From: Bacteroidales bacterium | Lineage (GTDB): Bacteria > Bacteroidota > Bacteroidia > Bacteroidales > JAFGUD01 | Direction: 5' to 3' | DNA length: 38,403 nt | Assembly: GCA_016936595.1 (NCBI GenBank) | Contig: JAFGXO010000105.1 | Span: 1 to 38,403 of the forward strand | Part shown: one piece after another, positions 25,653-34,855 of the stretch | How positions within the stretch are numbered: the stretch's first letter is position 1 | How the letters are laid out: each line of letters opens with the position of its first letter | Translations under genes and position numbers: made by a program | The notes under the pieces: model-generated | Seen by the model: the letters and a program-made list of their open reading frames with translations, nothing else | Told to the model about the DNA's origin: nothing | Database searches by the model: none

Positions 25653-25807
25653 GCATTATTTTAAAATACAAACAATAAAAAAAACACAAAGAACACAAAT
25701 GCATGATTTTTAACAATTTATGAATTATTATTTTAAAATAATATTTTTTTTTCGTATAGTAGCAAAGTATTTGTTAATTAAAAAAAGAACTATTAAAAAT
25801 TTTCAAT

Positions 25808-25815
25808 TATTTTTG
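25808..25815 (+). promoter_or_regulatory. Candidate -7 box for clpC
   Basis: TATTTTTG matches TAnnTTTG, 20 bases before the clpC ATG. A TTTG at 25770-25773 is too far upstream to pair with it. No CtsR or CIRCE-like repeat is visible in the 238-base gap. Confidence 0.5.
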
Positions 25816-25835
25816 TAAAAATTTAAAACTTAAGT

Positions 25836-28364
25836 ATGATTTTATTTTCTAAAAAATCCAATATAATAATTAACTACAGCCGCGAAGAAGCTGTAAGATT
25901 AGGCAGTCAATTAATAAGCCCGGAACATATCTTTATGGGTATGCTCAGAGATGGCGACAATCGTGTTTTAGATCTTTTAGTCAGAAATGGAATAGATCTA
26001 AATATTGTTAAAAAAGAAATAGAAAAAACTCTTCGAAAAGAATTATTTATTTCAGATATTGACAGAGAAATACCCTACGATAAAACAGCCCGCAGAATAA
26101 TTGCATTAGCACAACTCGAAGCAATGTCGTTAGAAAGCGAATTTATTGAACCCGAACATTTTTTTCTGGCTTTATTGCGAGAAGAAACAAATATTGTAAA
26201 CAAAATGATGATAAAAAGAAATTTCACATATTCGGTGGCAAGAAGTATCATACACGTGCCCAAAATAAAGAATCAACGTCCGCCCGAAGATGACGACGAA
26301 GACGATGAAAATGAAGAATTTGACTCACAAAAACGCGAACCTCGTCAACCATCATCACGGGCACAAAGCAAATCGGCAACTCCGGTACTCGACAATTACG
26401 GAATTGATGTTACAAAAGCAGCCAAAGAAGGCAAACTTGATCCTATTGTTGGCAGAGATGTTGAAATTCAACGCTTAGTACAAATTTTAAGCCGACGAAA
26501 AAAGAATAATCCGGTATTAATTGGCGAACCGGGAGTTGGAAAATCTGCTATAGTTGAAGGCTTAGCTTTAAGAATTTTCCAGAAAAAAGTTTCCCGAATT
26601 TTATTTGGCAAACGAATTATTTCTCTAGACTTAGCTTCGCTTGTAGCCGGAACAAAATACCGCGGACAATTTGAAGAAAGAATGAAAAATTTAATCAACG
26701 AATTATCCAAAACCGATGATGTAATTTTGTTTATTGATGAAATACATACTATTGTTGGTGCCGGAGGAGCAAGCGGATCACTTGATGCTTCAAACATGCT
26801 TAAGCCTGCATTGGCACGTGGCGAAATACAATGTATTGGTGCAACTACATTAGATGAATATCGTCAAAATATTGAAAAAGACGGAGCTCTTGAAAGACGA
26901 TTTCAAAAAATAATTGTTGATTCTACGTCCGTTTTTGAAACTATTGAAATTCTTAGAAATATTAAAAGTCGTTACGAAGATTATCATAACGTAGAATATA
27001 CCGATGAAGCAATAGAAGCTTGTGTTAAATTAAGCGAGCGTTACATAACCGACCGGCACTTACCCGACAAAGCTATTGACGTGCTCGACGAAGCCGGTTC
27101 CAGAATCCATATTTCTAAAATATCGGTGCCTGAAATAATTGAAAAATTAGAAAAACAAATTGACCAGATAAGAGAAAAAAAAGTAACAGCAGTTAAAGAT
27201 CAAGATTTTGAACTTGCCGCGTCATATAGAGATGAGGAACAAAAACTAATTTCTAATTTAGAACTTGAAAAATCTAAATGGGAAAAAGGCTTGCTCGGAA
27301 ACCGCGAAGCTGTTGATATTAATAGCGTTGAACAAGTTGTTGCTATGATTACAGGCGTTCCGGTTAGCCGTATTGCTCAAGGCGAAAACGAACGTTTAAA
27401 ATTCATGCGCGAAGCTCTTAAAGAAAAAATTGTTGGTCAAGATCATAGTGTTGATAAAATTGTTAGATCTATTCAACGAAACAGAACAGGCTTAAAAGAC
27501 CCCAACCGCCCCATTGGTTCTTTCATTTTTCTTGGACCAACAGGTGTAGGAAAAACATATCTTGCAAAATTACTTGCCGAATTTTTATTTGACTCAACTG
27601 ACGCACTTATTAGAGTTGATATGAGCGAATACATGGAAAAATTCAGCATATCCAGATTAGTTGGTGCACCTCCGGGATATATTGGATATGAAGAAGGAGG
27701 ACAACTAACCGAAAAAGTTCGCAGAAAACCATACTCAATTGTTCTTTTAGATGAAATAGAAAAAGCACACCCCGACGTTTTTAATTTACTTCTGCAAGTT
27801 CTTGACGAAGGTGTGCTAACTGACAGTTTGGGGCGTAAAGTTGATTTTAAAAACACAGTTATAATAATGACCTCTAATGTTGGAACCAAAGAATTAGAAA
27901 GCTTTGGCAGAGGCATTGGTTTTGGAGACGAAGTAGCAACAGGCGATGAAAAAACCCAAGGAATACTTAAAAAAGCTCTTAAAAAAGTATTTACACCCGA
28001 GTTCTTAAATAGAATTGATGACGTTATTATTTTTAACTCACTCGATAAAAAAGAAATTGACCAAATTGTTGAAATTGAACTTAAAAACTTTGTTAAAAGA
28101 GTTGCTTCAAATAAATTTTATGTAGAATTTGACGATAAAATTAAAGATTATATTGCTGAAAAAGGACTCGACAAAAAATATGGAGCCAGACCCATCAGGC
28201 GAGCACTTCAAAAATACATCGAAGATGAAATTGCAAATGTTTTAATTGAACAAAACGTCTCAAAAAACACAAAACTTTTGGTTTCTTACAATAAAAACGA
28301 AGACAAAATACACGTTGAAGTTATTAATAATCAAGAAGAAGAAGAAGAGGGAAACAAAAACTAA
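25836..28364 (+). CDS. clpC: ATP-dependent Clp protease ATP-binding subunit ClpC
   Basis: This 842-residue Hsp100 unfoldase feeds proteins to ClpP. The N-domain (about 5-140) has two Clp_N repeats. A very acidic linker follows (150-165), which is usual in Bacteroidota. AAA1 has Walker A GEPGVGKS (230-237) and Walker B FIDE (to Glu302); AAA2 has Walker A GPTGVGKT (567-574) and Walker B LLDE. A UVR/middle segment (about 448-475, VKDQDFELAASYRDEEQKL) separates the AAA domains and marks it as ClpC rather than ClpA or ClpB. The ClpP-docking tripeptide Ile-Gly-Phe (694-696, GRGIGFG) is present. The N-terminus begins MILFSKKSN; the ATG at 25836 sits after a TATTTTTG box. A perfect-hairpin terminator follows. 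Confidence 0.96.
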   Translation: MILFSKKSNIIINYSREEAVRLGSQLISPEHIFMGMLRDGDNRVLDLLVRNGIDLNIVKKEIEKTLRKELFISDIDREIPYDKTARRIIALAQLEAMSLESEFIEPEHFFLALLREETNIVNKMMIKRNFTYSVARSIIHVPKIKNQRPPEDDDEDDENEEFDSQKREPRQPSSRAQSKSATPVLDNYGIDVTKAAKEGKLDPIVGRDVEIQRLVQILSRRKKNNPVLIGEPGVGKSAIVEGLALRIFQKKVSRILFGKRIISLDLASLVAGTKYRGQFEERMKNLINELSKTDDVILFIDEIHTIVGAGGASGSLDASNMLKPALARGEIQCIGATTLDEYRQNIEKDGALERRFQKIIVDSTSVFETIEILRNIKSRYEDYHNVEYTDEAIEACVKLSERYITDRHLPDKAIDVLDEAGSRIHISKISVPEIIEKLEKQIDQIREKKVTAVKDQDFELAASYRDEEQKLISNLELEKSKWEKGLLGNREAVDINSVEQVVAMITGVPVSRIAQGENERLKFMREALKEKIVGQDHSVDKIVRSIQRNRTGLKDPNRPIGSFIFLGPTGVGKTYLAKLLAEFLFDSTDALIRVDMSEYMEKFSISRLVGAPPGYIGYEEGGQLTEKVRRKPYSIVLLDEIEKAHPDVFNLLLQVLDEGVLTDSLGRKVDFKNTVIIMTSNVGTKELESFGRGIGFGDEVATGDEKTQGILKKALKKVFTPEFLNRIDDVIIFNSLDKKEIDQIVEIELKNFVKRVASNKFYVEFDDKIKDYIAEKGLDKKYGARPIRRALQKYIEDEIANVLIEQNVSKNTKLLVSYNKNEDKIHVEVINNQEEEEEGNKN

Positions 28365-28373
28365 AATTTACAC

Positions 28374-28407
28374 AAAAAAATCTCAACAAATTTGTTGAGA
28401 TTTTTTT
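28374..28407 (+). terminator. Bidirectional terminator after clpC, 34-bp perfect palindrome
   Basis: Seven A, TCTCAAC, AAA (28374-28390) is followed immediately by the exact complement (28391-28407), ending in seven T. It serves clpC and the convergent muramidase-like gene. A second small dyad, CAGACA/TGTCTG (28424-28441), lies between it and that gene's stop. Confidence 0.87.
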
Positions 28408-28457
28408 AAATTGAATTTTTTCAGACAAAATTGTGTCTGCATAGAACTATATTTTTT

Positions 28458-29096
28458 TTACAAAGAACTAAAATATCTAATATAATAAATACCATTATCA
28501 ACATACTCAGGATCATAAGTTTCTGATTTTCCACTTTGTGGGAACACTTTTCCGGTGTTATGTAAATGAAAAGCATCTAAAAATCGCCCTTCTCTAACTA
28601 CATCACCATATTCATTATCAATCCATTTTACCCCAAATTTAATAGCATCTTTATCGTACAAATCACGAACTGAACAACCAAGCTTGATAGACTTATAACC
28701 CATTATTTGAAATGGCCCATACGATTTAGCTAACTCTTTTAAATCAGAATCCGACATGCCTTTTAAATCAGAGGGAGATAAATCTTCAAATTTGTTAATT
28801 TGCCCATCTCTAAATTTTTTTAATTTTAAATAAACATGTTGTTCAAACCTGGGCTTAATAACTTTAGCCCCCGAACATTCAAGCATAATAAGCGACATCA
28901 AATATGACGCAGGTAATTTATATTCATCGGCATATTTATCAACATCTGATTTGTAATTTTGGATTGCTGCATCAGTACCCATATAATTTTCAACATTAAA
29001 ATTAATAAAAGTACTTCTAATAAAAAAAAACAAGAGCAAAACAAAAGCTAAAATTACCAAAAAAATATAAAAGATTTTATGTAACTTTTTTTTCAT
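28458..29096 (-). CDS. Membrane-anchored lysozyme-like / muramidase-like protein
   Basis: The 212-residue product has one N-terminal membrane helix (about 8-28) after a Lys-rich start, so the rest lies in the periplasm. The soluble part resembles the lysozyme-like fold of phage-type N-acetylmuramidases. Supporting segments are YLMSLIMLECSG with a candidate catalytic Glu73, PRFEQHVY (84-89 region, matching the family's FERH-type segment), KSYGPFQIMGYKSIKLG (from residue 124) and FGVKWIDNEYG, ending DAFHLHNTG where relatives have a YNG segment. If active it would cleave peptidoglycan glycan strands from the inner-membrane side. It is convergent with clpC and separate from the molybdenum hydroxylase gene. 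The family call is by motif order; overall similarity is probably low. Confidence 0.65.
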   Translation of the reverse strand: MKKKLHKIFYIFLVILAFVLLLFFFIRSTFINFNVENYMGTDAAIQNYKSDVDKYADEYKLPASYLMSLIMLECSGAKVIKPRFEQHVYLKLKKFRDGQINKFEDLSPSDLKGMSDSDLKELAKSYGPFQIMGYKSIKLGCSVRDLYDKDAIKFGVKWIDNEYGDVVREGRFLDAFHLHNTGKVFPQSGKSETYDPEYVDNGIYYIRYFSSL

Positions 29097-29369
29097 AATT
29101 ACGTGCGGTATATGGAAACAATAATATGTTTTTTAAAAACTATACTTTAAATATTGTCGATAAAACTTTTAATAAATGAACTTTATTTTAACAAATATAA
29201 ACTTTTTTTTTAAAAAAAGTATATTCAATTCAAAATAAATAACAGTAAATCAAATTTAAAATTATTTTTTTAGGTTAAAACAATTTTGTGTATTTTGCAC
29301 TAATTTTTATATCAACAAAAAAGAAAAAAACCACCATTTTTATCAACTATATAAATAAAATTATAAACC

Positions 29370-31922
29370 ATGATAAAATTTACAGTTAACGGAAAACCAT
29401 GCACTTATAAAGGTGATTTAGGAAAAAATTTATTAAGCTACCTGCGAAACGAACTTCATTTAACTGCTGCAAAAGACGGTTGTTCAGGCGAAGGTGTTTG
29501 TGGGGCATGTACTGTCCATATTAACGGAAAAGCAAAATTAGCTTGTCGTACTAAAATTGGCAAACTTCAAGATGCTGAGATAGTTACATTAGAAGGATTA
29601 GAAACTTACAGAAAAGAAACGCTTGCAAAAACTATGGTAAATAATGGTGCCGTACAATGTGGTTTTTGTACGCCCGGATTTATCATGAAAGCTGATTCTT
29701 TATTAAAAAGCAAACCAAATCCAACTCCCGAAGAAATTCAAAAAGGTTTAAAATCAAATATTTGTCGTTGTACAGGTTACAAAAAAATTGAATCCGCAAT
29801 TTTTGAAGCTGCCGAAATGTTTACAGAAAATCAAGAAGTTGATTTGATTGAAACAACAGGAAAATTAGGTGAACCTCACCCAAAATACGGTGCCTACGAA
29901 ACCGCTATTGGTGAAAGAAAATTTGTAGCTGATTATTATTTTGAAGATATGGGGTTTGCTGCTCTCAAATTTAGCGATTATCCTAAAGCAAAAATATTAA
30001 AAATTGACACATCTGAAGCCGAAAAACTTGACGGTGTATGGCGAATTTTCACTCAAAAAGATGTTCCCGGAAAAAATAAAATCGGTCTTATTCGTCCCGA
30101 CTGGTCGTTTATGATTGGTCAAGGCGAAACAACTCACTACATTGGTAATGTTATTGCCGGCGTTGTTGCCGAAAATGAAGAAATTGCCAGAAAAGCCGTT
30201 GATTTAATAAAAATTGATTACGAAGTTTTAACTCCTGTTACAGATATTTTTGAATCTCTTAAAGATAAAAACAGAGTTCATGAACAATATTCAAATTTAA
30301 TTGAAGCAAGTGTTTCTAAAATAGGAGATTCCGAAAAAGCTTTTGCTGAAGCTGATTTTATTGTTGAGCATCGCTATGAAACCCAACGAATAGAACACGC
30401 TTTTATGGAAGTTGAAGCTGCTGTTGCTCTGCCTACAAACGATGGAATTGAGCTTTTATCCGAATCGCAAGGAATATACGAAGATAGGCGTCAAGTATCT
30501 GAAATACTGAGAATTAGCGAAGAAAAAGTAAGAGTTAGGCTAATACCTAACGGCGGTGGTTTTGGAGGTAAAGAAGATTTGAGCATTCAAGGACATGCTG
30601 CACTTTTTGCTTATCTTTTACAAAAACCTGTTAAACTTGTGCTTACTCGTCAGGAATCTATAAAATTACACCCAAAACGACACCCTGTTTTTATGGATTT
30701 TAAAATTGCCGCAACTAAAGACGGCAAATTAACTGCCGTTAAATTAGATGCTTACGGCGACACAGGAGCATACATGTCGGTAGGCACAAAAGTGATGGAA
30801 CGTGTTGCCGGACACGCAACCGGAGGTTATTATGTTCCTAATGTTGACATCAATGCAAAAACAATTTACACTAATAATATCCCTTGTGGAGCAATGCGCG
30901 GGTTTGGAGCAAATCAAGCTGTTTTTGGTTTAGAATCTGCAATTGACGAAATTTGTGAAATGGCTGGTTTTGACCGCTGGAAATTTAGATTTGATAATGC
31001 ACTCGAAGACGGACTATCTACCGGAACCGGACAAACTGTATATCAAGTTGGTGTTAAAGAATGTCTTTTGCAACTTAAAGAACATTTTTACAACAATAAA
31101 TATGTTGGTTTAGCCGCAGGAATTAAAAATTCAGGCGTTGGAAATGGAATGAACGACGAATCCGATTGCATAATTACAATTATCAGCCCCGAAAAAATTA
31201 TATTAAAACACGGATGGACAGAAATGGGACAAGGTGTTAACACAGTTGCTATCCAAATGCTTTGTGAAGAAACCGGAATTGATCCGGAAATAATTGAAGT
31301 TCAAATTGATACCGAAGCAGGTATTAAAACCGGCATGACCACTTCATCGCGTGCCACTGCACTACTCGGCAATTCTATTATTGACTCTGCTAAGGAATTT
31401 AAAAAAGATCTTAAAAATAACACTTTAGAACAACTTGTTGGAAGAACTTACCGCGGAAAATTTGTGTGTGATTGGACAACTAAACCTGGTTCAGGCAAAG
31501 AAAATCCTATTATTCATTATTCCTATGGATATGCAGCTCAGCTTGTTGTATTAAACGAAGAAGGAAAAATTGACACTGTTTATGCTGCCCACGATGCCGG
31601 AAAAATTGTTAATCCGGTTATGTTCGAAGGACAAATTGAAGGTGCTGTACACATGGGAGTTGGTTACGCTTTAACCGAAAATTTGCCAATGAAAGACGGT
31701 TATTTAATTAGCGACAAGTACAAAGATTTAGGCATACTTCGCACAACTGAAACTCCTAAAATTGTAGTTCTACCTGTTGAGGTACCCGACAGCGTGGGTG
31801 CTCACGGAGTAAAAGGAATTGGCGAAATTGGACTTGTTCCAACCGCCGGAGCTGTTGCTAACGCTCTGTACCAATTCGACAAAATAAGAAGATTTAAACT
31901 GCCTTTAAATAGGAAAAAATAA
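29370..31922 (+). CDS. Single-chain molybdenum hydroxylase (xanthine dehydrogenase/aldehyde oxidoreductase family)
   Basis: The 850-residue enzyme joins two [2Fe-2S] domains to a molybdopterin-binding chain, with no FAD domain. Iron-sulfur ligands are Cys38, Cys44, Cys47 and Cys59 (GCSGEGVCGACTV) in the plant-type domain. Cys97, Cys100, Cys132 and Cys134 (QCGFCTPGF, ICRCTGY) lie in the helical domain. The catalytic chain shows PNGGGFGGKEDLSIQGHAAL, CGAMRGFGANQAVFGLES, WTEMGQGVNT and the base-glutamate loop KGIGEIGLVPTAG. Size and layout match the selenium-dependent molybdenum hydroxylases annotated as xanthine dehydrogenases in anaerobes, and also D. gigas aldehyde oxidoreductase; the substrate is uncertain. 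The selenium in that group is a labile ligand, so no in-frame TGA is expected and none is seen. No cofactor or selenium genes are adjacent. Confidence 0.88.
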   Translation: MIKFTVNGKPCTYKGDLGKNLLSYLRNELHLTAAKDGCSGEGVCGACTVHINGKAKLACRTKIGKLQDAEIVTLEGLETYRKETLAKTMVNNGAVQCGFCTPGFIMKADSLLKSKPNPTPEEIQKGLKSNICRCTGYKKIESAIFEAAEMFTENQEVDLIETTGKLGEPHPKYGAYETAIGERKFVADYYFEDMGFAALKFSDYPKAKILKIDTSEAEKLDGVWRIFTQKDVPGKNKIGLIRPDWSFMIGQGETTHYIGNVIAGVVAENEEIARKAVDLIKIDYEVLTPVTDIFESLKDKNRVHEQYSNLIEASVSKIGDSEKAFAEADFIVEHRYETQRIEHAFMEVEAAVALPTNDGIELLSESQGIYEDRRQVSEILRISEEKVRVRLIPNGGGFGGKEDLSIQGHAALFAYLLQKPVKLVLTRQESIKLHPKRHPVFMDFKIAATKDGKLTAVKLDAYGDTGAYMSVGTKVMERVAGHATGGYYVPNVDINAKTIYTNNIPCGAMRGFGANQAVFGLESAIDEICEMAGFDRWKFRFDNALEDGLSTGTGQTVYQVGVKECLLQLKEHFYNNKYVGLAAGIKNSGVGNGMNDESDCIITIISPEKIILKHGWTEMGQGVNTVAIQMLCEETGIDPEIIEVQIDTEAGIKTGMTTSSRATALLGNSIIDSAKEFKKDLKNNTLEQLVGRTYRGKFVCDWTTKPGSGKENPIIHYSYGYAAQLVVLNEEGKIDTVYAAHDAGKIVNPVMFEGQIEGAVHMGVGYALTENLPMKDGYLISDKYKDLGILRTTETPKIVVLPVEVPDSVGAHGVKGIGEIGLVPTAGAVANALYQFDKIRRFKLPLNRKK

Positions 31923-31931
31923 AGCCACAAA

Positions 31932-31972
31932 AAAAACAAAAAGTTTTATCAAGATAAAAACTTTTTGTTTTT
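31932..31972 (+). terminator. Bidirectional terminator after the molybdenum hydroxylase
   Basis: A 19-base arm (31932-31950, containing CAAAAAGTTTTATC) is complementary, with one bulged A, to 31953-31972, and ends in a T run. It lies between the hydroxylase stop and the convergent SDR stop. Confidence 0.82.
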
Positions 31973-31988
31973 AACATCAATATTTTCA

Positions 31989-32909
31989 TTATATTGAAAA
32001 TTTTACTCCTGTAAGCTTTTCAGAAATAGTCCAAAGTTTTTTAGCATTTTCTATACTATGAGCTTCCTCGGTAGCACCAACAATAACCGGATAACCTTTC
32101 ATCCTTTTATGAGGTCCATAATAATCGCCACCTTTAACTGAAGGATCAACTGCAGCTCTAATTTCGGGCAAAGCCCCAATTGAAGCTTTTTGAACCATAA
32201 GTAACATAACAGGCACAAGAAGTTTAATCCAGAATTTTTTAAGCATATGTTGAGCTAAATTTGTTTTTGAAACTCCCGGGTGTGCAGCAACTGCTATACT
32301 GTCGATATTATTTGCTTCAAAAAAACGTTGTAATTCAAAAGTAAACAAAAGATTAGCAAGTTTTGACTGTCCGTATGCTTTCATAGGAGTATAATCTGTG
32401 CCATTTTCAAACATCAAATTATCAAAATACATTTCCCCTCGTTCGTGAGCAATGCTGCTAACGTTAACAACTCTTGATTTTGGCGTTGATTTTATCAAAT
32501 CAAGTAATAATCCAGTAAGTTTAAAATGGCCAAAATGATTTGTGCCAATTTGTCCTTCCAACCCATCTTTAGTTTTAAAATAAGGGGTTGTCATGATGCC
32601 GGCATTATTCAAAAGCACATCAATTTTTTTATATTTTTGCTTAAAATTTTCGGCAAATTTTTCAATAGAAGCAAAATCTTGTAAATCAAGTTGCATAACA
32701 ACAATTTTTCCGTTGAAAGGCTCTTTTTCGATTTCAATTTTAGCATTTTGCCCCTTTTCAACAGAACGGCTTGCAAGAATTACTTCGGCACCTTTTTGAG
32801 CAAAAGCCTTAACAGCCTCGTAACCTAAGCCACTATTTCCTCCGGTTACAATTATTATTTTTCCTGACAAATCAGGCATATTTTCGGTAGTCCAAAATTC
32901 ATTATTCAT
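31989..32909 (-). CDS. Short-chain dehydrogenase/reductase (retinol dehydrogenase-like)
   Basis: The 306-residue Rossmann-fold oxidoreductase has the classical SDR motifs. The cofactor-binding TGGNSGLG is at 22-29, NNAG at 101-104, the catalytic Ser in VSSIAHERG (about 151) and YGQSK with Tyr179/Lys183. Arg after the second strand (ASRSVEKG) suggests preference for NADP. It resembles the retinol dehydrogenase/WW-oxidoreductase-like SDRs, but the substrate is not predictable. It is the last gene of a minus-strand operon with a TetR regulator, another SDR and a membrane phosphoesterase, starting one base after the stop of the phosphoesterase. It likely shares TetR control. Confidence 0.92.
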   Translation of the reverse strand: MNNEFWTTENMPDLSGKIIIVTGGNSGLGYEAVKAFAQKGAEVILASRSVEKGQNAKIEIEKEPFNGKIVVMQLDLQDFASIEKFAENFKQKYKKIDVLLNNAGIMTTPYFKTKDGLEGQIGTNHFGHFKLTGLLLDLIKSTPKSRVVNVSSIAHERGEMYFDNLMFENGTDYTPMKAYGQSKLANLLFTFELQRFFEANNIDSIAVAAHPGVSKTNLAQHMLKKFWIKLLVPVMLLMVQKASIGALPEIRAAVDPSVKGGDYYGPHKRMKGYPVIVGATEEAHSIENAKKLWTISEKLTGVKFSI

Positions 32910-32910
32910 T

Positions 32911-34014
32911 TTAATTTGGTTTTAAAGTTATTAGTGCAATTTCGCTTTTTGTGCCCACTCGCATTGGAGGATTTGTAGTTCCAACACCCTGCGACACAAA
33001 TATTTTAGTATCATTATATATATTTAAACCTTTATTATATTTAAACATTATTTTTGTTATTAAATTAATCGGGAAAAGTTGTCCGGCGTGAGTATGTCCC
33101 GAAAGGAACAAATCAATTTTTGCCAGATCAGCATATTTAACTCCATCAGGACTATGATGTAATAAAATTGCAGGTTTTTGTTTATCAATATTCATTTCAG
33201 AAATAACACTTTTAATGCTTAATTTTTTATGTTTTGTATGAAAATTTGTTGAAAATTCGTCGGCGGGCAAATGATTTAAGCCAACAATTTGAGTGTTTTT
33301 ACAATTTCTAATTTCGTTTTCTAAAACAGTAACATTGTTTTGACGCAATAATTGCTTTAAAATATTGATATTAGCATAGTTATCGTGATTTCCTTCAACA
33401 AAAAAAACAGGCGATTTAAACTCCGACAAAGGTTTAATATTTTCGGGTTTTAAGCCACTTTTGCCATCTATCAGGTCGCCAGTAATAACAATAAAATCAG
33501 GATTTTTTTCATTTACTTTATAAACAATTTTTCGTAAAAATTTTTCACCTCTAAAGTGTCCAAGATGAACATCTGACAAATGAGCAATTTTAGTTTCAGC
33601 ATCAATTCCCTTAATTAAAACAGAAAACGAAGTGAACCGAGTAAATTTTGCATTAAAAATTCCAAATATTGATAAAATTATAGTTAAAAAGACAACTATT
33701 AAGCCAAAATAAATAGGCTCAAATTTAAGGAACAAATGAAATAATTCAACAAAAATAGTTGAACTTATAAGATAAATCATTATTCCTAAAGCAGTTGCAG
33801 TAATTTTGTAAAAAACAGAATAAAATTTTCCGGTTGTATTTCGTAAAGTAACCGTGCCTATCATAACCGTAATCACAAAAACAGAAACAATAATATTTAT
33901 TAGAATTTTGCTTTCAATACCAAAATACCAAATAATTCTGCTTGACAAAAACACCTCAACAATAGCAAAAAATATAATAAAAACTATAAAAATCAAATAT
34001 ACTTTTCTTTTCAT
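32911..34014 (-). CDS. Membrane-anchored calcineurin-like metallophosphoesterase
   Basis: The 367-residue protein has about four N-terminal membrane helices (7-25, 38-54, 70-92 and 100-120). A catalytic domain follows (about 140-367) of the YkuE/YaeI type. Metal ligands are SDVHLGH (Asp148, His150), GDLIDG (Asp180), GNHDN (Asn209/His210), LLHHSPD (His286/His287) and SGHTHAG (His307, His309). Relatives act on phosphodiesters such as lipid intermediates (for example UDP-diacylglucosamine in YkuE-like or LpxG-type enzymes); the substrate here is unknown. It lies between two SDR genes, 10 bases after the first and one base before the second, so it is part of the TetR-led operon. A phosphoesterase inside an SDR pair suggests lipid or envelope chemistry, as inference. 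Confidence 0.92.
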   Translation of the reverse strand: MKRKVYLIFIVFIIFFAIVEVFLSSRIIWYFGIESKILINIIVSVFVITVMIGTVTLRNTTGKFYSVFYKITATALGIMIYLISSTIFVELFHLFLKFEPIYFGLIVVFLTIILSIFGIFNAKFTRFTSFSVLIKGIDAETKIAHLSDVHLGHFRGEKFLRKIVYKVNEKNPDFIVITGDLIDGKSGLKPENIKPLSEFKSPVFFVEGNHDNYANINILKQLLRQNNVTVLENEIRNCKNTQIVGLNHLPADEFSTNFHTKHKKLSIKSVISEMNIDKQKPAILLHHSPDGVKYADLAKIDLFLSGHTHAGQLFPINLITKIMFKYNKGLNIYNDTKIFVSQGVGTTNPPMRVGTKSEIALITLKPN

Positions 34015-34024
34015 TTGTTTAAAA

Positions 34025-34804
34025 TTATTTTACTTCTTGCATTTTACGTATAGTTTTAAGTTTTAACTTTTTAGGCATAAAAGGCAACATTCCAAACATC
34101 ATTTTTTGCATAAAAGAAACGCCTGTAACAACATCAAGTTTACCTTTTAACATTCCATTATACGCATCAGAGGCAACCCCTTTTGCACTAAAAGTTTTAT
34201 CAAACATTGTAGTTTTATCCATTCCCGAAACTTTTCCAAATTCAGTTTCGGTAGCACCGGGCATCAAAGCAGTAACAGAAATATTTGTATCGTGTAATTC
34301 TTCGGCAATAGCATTACTAAAAAAGGTAACATAAGCCTTAGTTGCAAAATACACCGCCTGCAAAGGACCGGGCATAAAACTGGCAGTAGAAGAAACATTT
34401 AAAATTTTTCCACTGTTACGTTTCACAAAGTCGGGTAAAAAAAAGCGAGTTAAAGCTGTTAAAGCAACAATGTTAAGATTTATCATATTAAGATCATCTT
34501 GCCAATTTCGTTCATGAAATTTCCCCAAACCACCAAATCCTGCATTATTTATCAAATAATCAATTTCAATTCCGGCATTTTTTACTTCATCGTAAACTTC
34601 TTTAGGAGCATGAGATTTAATTAAATCTTTTTCAATAATCATTACTTTAACAGAATATTTTTCTGTAAGCTCTTTCTTAAGCTCTTCGAGTTTTTCAACT
34701 CTTCGGGCAACAATAACTAAATCTCCACCTTTTTGAGCGTGGATATATGCTAATTCTTTTCCTATACCGGTTGAAGCTCCGGTTATTAATGCTATATTTT
34801 TCAT
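34025..34804 (-). CDS. Short-chain dehydrogenase/reductase
   Basis: The 259-residue SDR has TGASTGIG (8-15) for the dinucleotide, NNAG (86-89), the catalytic Ser in NVSSTASFM and YFATK (Tyr152/Lys156). An Arg pair after the second strand (VARRVEKLEELKKEL) favours NADP. It belongs to the classical DltE/YqjQ-like group with a substrate loop PGATETEFGKVSG. The C-terminus (from about 225) is basic and Met-rich and may touch membrane or partner. It is second in the operon, directly after the TetR gene (51-base gap). An imperfect copy of the tetR operator lies 19 bases before its start, so it may have extra control. Confidence 0.93.
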   Translation of the reverse strand: MKNIALITGASTGIGKELAYIHAQKGGDLVIVARRVEKLEELKKELTEKYSVKVMIIEKDLIKSHAPKEVYDEVKNAGIEIDYLINNAGFGGLGKFHERNWQDDLNMINLNIVALTALTRFFLPDFVKRNSGKILNVSSTASFMPGPLQAVYFATKAYVTFFSNAIAEELHDTNISVTALMPGATETEFGKVSGMDKTTMFDKTFSAKGVASDAYNGMLKGKLDVVTGVSFMQKMMFGMLPFMPKKLKLKTIRKMQEVK

Positions 34805-34822
34805 GATATTAAATTTTATTTT

Positions 34823-34832
34823 AGTGATTACT
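34823..34832. promoter_or_regulatory. Imperfect copy of the TetR operator before the SDR gene
   Basis: AGTGATTACT differs by one base from the perfect palindrome at 35404-35413. It lies in the 51-base gap between tetR and the SDR, 19 bases before the SDR start, and runs into TACTTACT repeats. It could be a second binding site of the same regulator. Evidence is sequence likeness and position only. Confidence 0.45.
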
Positions 34833-34855
34833 TACTTACTGTTTTATAAAAAAAA

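Noticed and set aside
26290-26478. Second plus-strand frame inside clpC
   Set aside because: It is an out-of-frame reading of the acidic clpC linker; clpC itself is intact.
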